Below are positions 4,977 through 5,902 of a stretch of 5,902 nucleotides of DNA, piece by piece. Under the pieces are notes generated by a model. That model saw only the letters and a program-made list of their open reading frames with translations, was not told the DNA's origin and did no database searches. Positions within the stretch are counted from its first letter, which is position 1; each line of letters starts with the position of its first letter. The translations under genes were made by a program, and so were the position numbers. This DNA is from Candidatus Latescibacterota bacterium (GTDB taxonomy: Bacteria > Blakebacterota > Blakebacteria > Blakebacterales > Blakebacteraceae), in the NCBI GenBank assembly GCA_023135015.1, contig JAGLTZ010000295.1:1-5902 (forward strand), given 5' to 3'.

Positions 4977-5902
4977 GTGATTGGGGATGCCCCCTTGCAC
5001 CGCGGACGTCTCCGGCTACTGGCCCTCCTGCTTCTTGCAGGGTGGGCCGGTCTCGTTTACCGGCTCACAGATATCCAGGTTCTGCGGAGCTCCTACTATC
5101 AGGAAAGAGCGGAGCACCAGCATCACCGTGAAGTGGTGCTCCAGCCACGCCGTGGGAAGATAGTAGACCGGCAGGGACGCCTTCTCGCTGCGGATCGCCT
5201 TCTTCATACAGTCGGGGTGCACCCGCGCCTGATTGATGGTCCGGATGAAGTCGCGGACATGCTCACCAACCTCGTGGGAGAGAACCGCGACTACTGGATC
5301 TCGGAGATTGCCGGTCACGATCGCTTTTTCTACGTGGCCCGCCAGGCGGACCTGGCCGTGGAGCCTCCGCGTCCACACCTGCTCCCGCAGGGCCTGGAGG
5401 TTGTGGAGGAGTACAGACGCGTCTACCCGCGGCGGCGGCTGGCCGCCAATGTGCTCGGATATACGGGTATCGACGGCAAGGGTCTGGAGGGGCTTGAACT
5501 TCTGTATGAGGAACTGCTGTCCGGCCGCCCCGGACAGCTCGTGCAGCAGCTCGATGCGACAGGTGCGCCGATCCCGGGAATGGAGGAAATGCGGGAGGAG
5601 CCGGTGAACGGGATGACACTCCGCCTGACTCTTGACGCGGTCATCCAGGAAGTTCTGGAGGAGGAGCTGGCATTCGGTGTCAAGAATACGGATGCGAAGG
5701 GAGGAGTCGCCGTCGCGCTCGACCCCCGCACCGGTGCAGTACTGGCGATGGTCAACTGGCCAACATATGACCCGAATACTCCGGAGACCGTCGAGCCTGG
5801 GGCGCGAAGAAACCGCGCCATCACCGATCTATTCGAGCCTGGATCTGTATTGAAGGTGGTCACATTTACAGCAGCCCTGGATGCCGGGCGCTATACACCT
5901 GC
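4977..5902 (+). CDS. ftsI: Septal peptidoglycan transpeptidase FtsI/PBP3 family (3' partial)
   Basis: 308 codons are visible; the gene runs off the right edge. FtsI cross-links septal peptidoglycan with FtsW. The start is GTG 4977, one base after the ftsL stop, with GGAGG (4964-4968) 8 bases upstream. In-frame ATG 4938 and TTG 4962 lie inside ftsL and lack comparable sites. Seen in order: short cytoplasmic tail; one transmembrane helix (about 12-30); the dimerisation domain with QPRRGKIVDRQGRLLAAD (56-73), RVYP (148-151) and LGYTGIDGKGLEGLE (160-174); the transpeptidase domain starting LTLD (217-220), then GGVAVALDPRTGAVLAMVNW (242-261) and PTYDPN. The nucleophile motif is S290-V-L-K293 in FEPGSVLK. 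The downstream SxN and KTG motifs and any PASTA domains are outside the window. A SpoVD-like paralogue is the alternative name, but the context favours division. Confidence 0.95.
   Translation, partial: MIGDAPLHRGRLRLLALLLLAGWAGLVYRLTDIQVLRSSYYQERAEHQHHREVVLQPRRGKIVDRQGRLLAADRLLHTVGVHPRLIDGPDEVADMLTNLVGENRDYWISEIAGHDRFFYVARQADLAVEPPRPHLLPQGLEVVEEYRRVYPRRRLAANVLGYTGIDGKGLEGLELLYEELLSGRPGQLVQQLDATGAPIPGMEEMREEPVNGMTLRLTLDAVIQEVLEEELAFGVKNTDAKGGVAVALDPRTGAVLAMVNWPTYDPNTPETVEPGARRNRAITDLFEPGSVLKVVTFTAALDAGRYTP

Noticed and set aside
4981..5163. 60-codon + strand open frame at the start of ftsI
   Set aside because: It is in another frame of ftsI, whose own frame shows the transmembrane helix and PBP motifs.

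Overview
The window is a GC-rich bacterial segment in which every credible gene lies on the + strand. It covers the start of a division and cell wall (dcw) cluster, preceded by two genes for exported proteins. The first protein ends in what looks like a type IX secretion (Por/FlgD-like) C-terminal sorting domain, and the second carries two DUF5683-like segments. Both traits are common in the Fibrobacteres-Chlorobi-Bacteroidetes (FCB) superphylum and neighbouring candidate phyla. The high GC argues against typical Bacteroidetes and fits a high-GC relative (Latescibacterota-, Zixibacteria- or Gemmatimonadota-like). That placement is inference and cannot be settled from this sequence alone.

Layout. 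Bases 1-829 hold the 3' end of a secreted or surface protein gene, open through the left edge, with a perfect 25-bp inverted repeat at the very start. Bases 832-2190 encode a signal-peptide-bearing protein built from two copies of a 'PG-x-GQ + two hydrophobic segments' unit. Bases 2191-2736 are a 546-base AT-richer intergenic region. It has a terminator-like hairpin, several further hairpins, helically phased A-tracts, a sigma70-like promoter, and three TGGG boxes at exact 10-bp spacing that match the known MraZ operator pattern. Bases 2737-5902 are a tight operon: mraZ, a small STAS-domain gene, rsmH (mraW), ftsL, and the first 308 codons of ftsI (division transpeptidase), which runs off the right edge.

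How the genes work together. MraZ probably represses its own promoter through the three boxes and so sets the output of the whole cluster. RsmH methylates 16S rRNA. FtsL and FtsI are septal divisome proteins. The STAS gene is an unusual insertion between mraZ and rsmH. Its conserved phosphorylation-site serine is replaced, and its stop codon overlaps the TTG start of rsmH. The downstream genes are translationally coupled (TTGA and GTGA overlaps, then a 1-base gap) and use non-ATG starts.

The items most worth a second look are the STAS gene inside the dcw operon, the phased A-tract/promoter/MraZ-box control region, the hairpin-rich intergenic DNA, the internally duplicated DUF5683-like protein, and the edge inverted repeat, which may be an assembly artefact.
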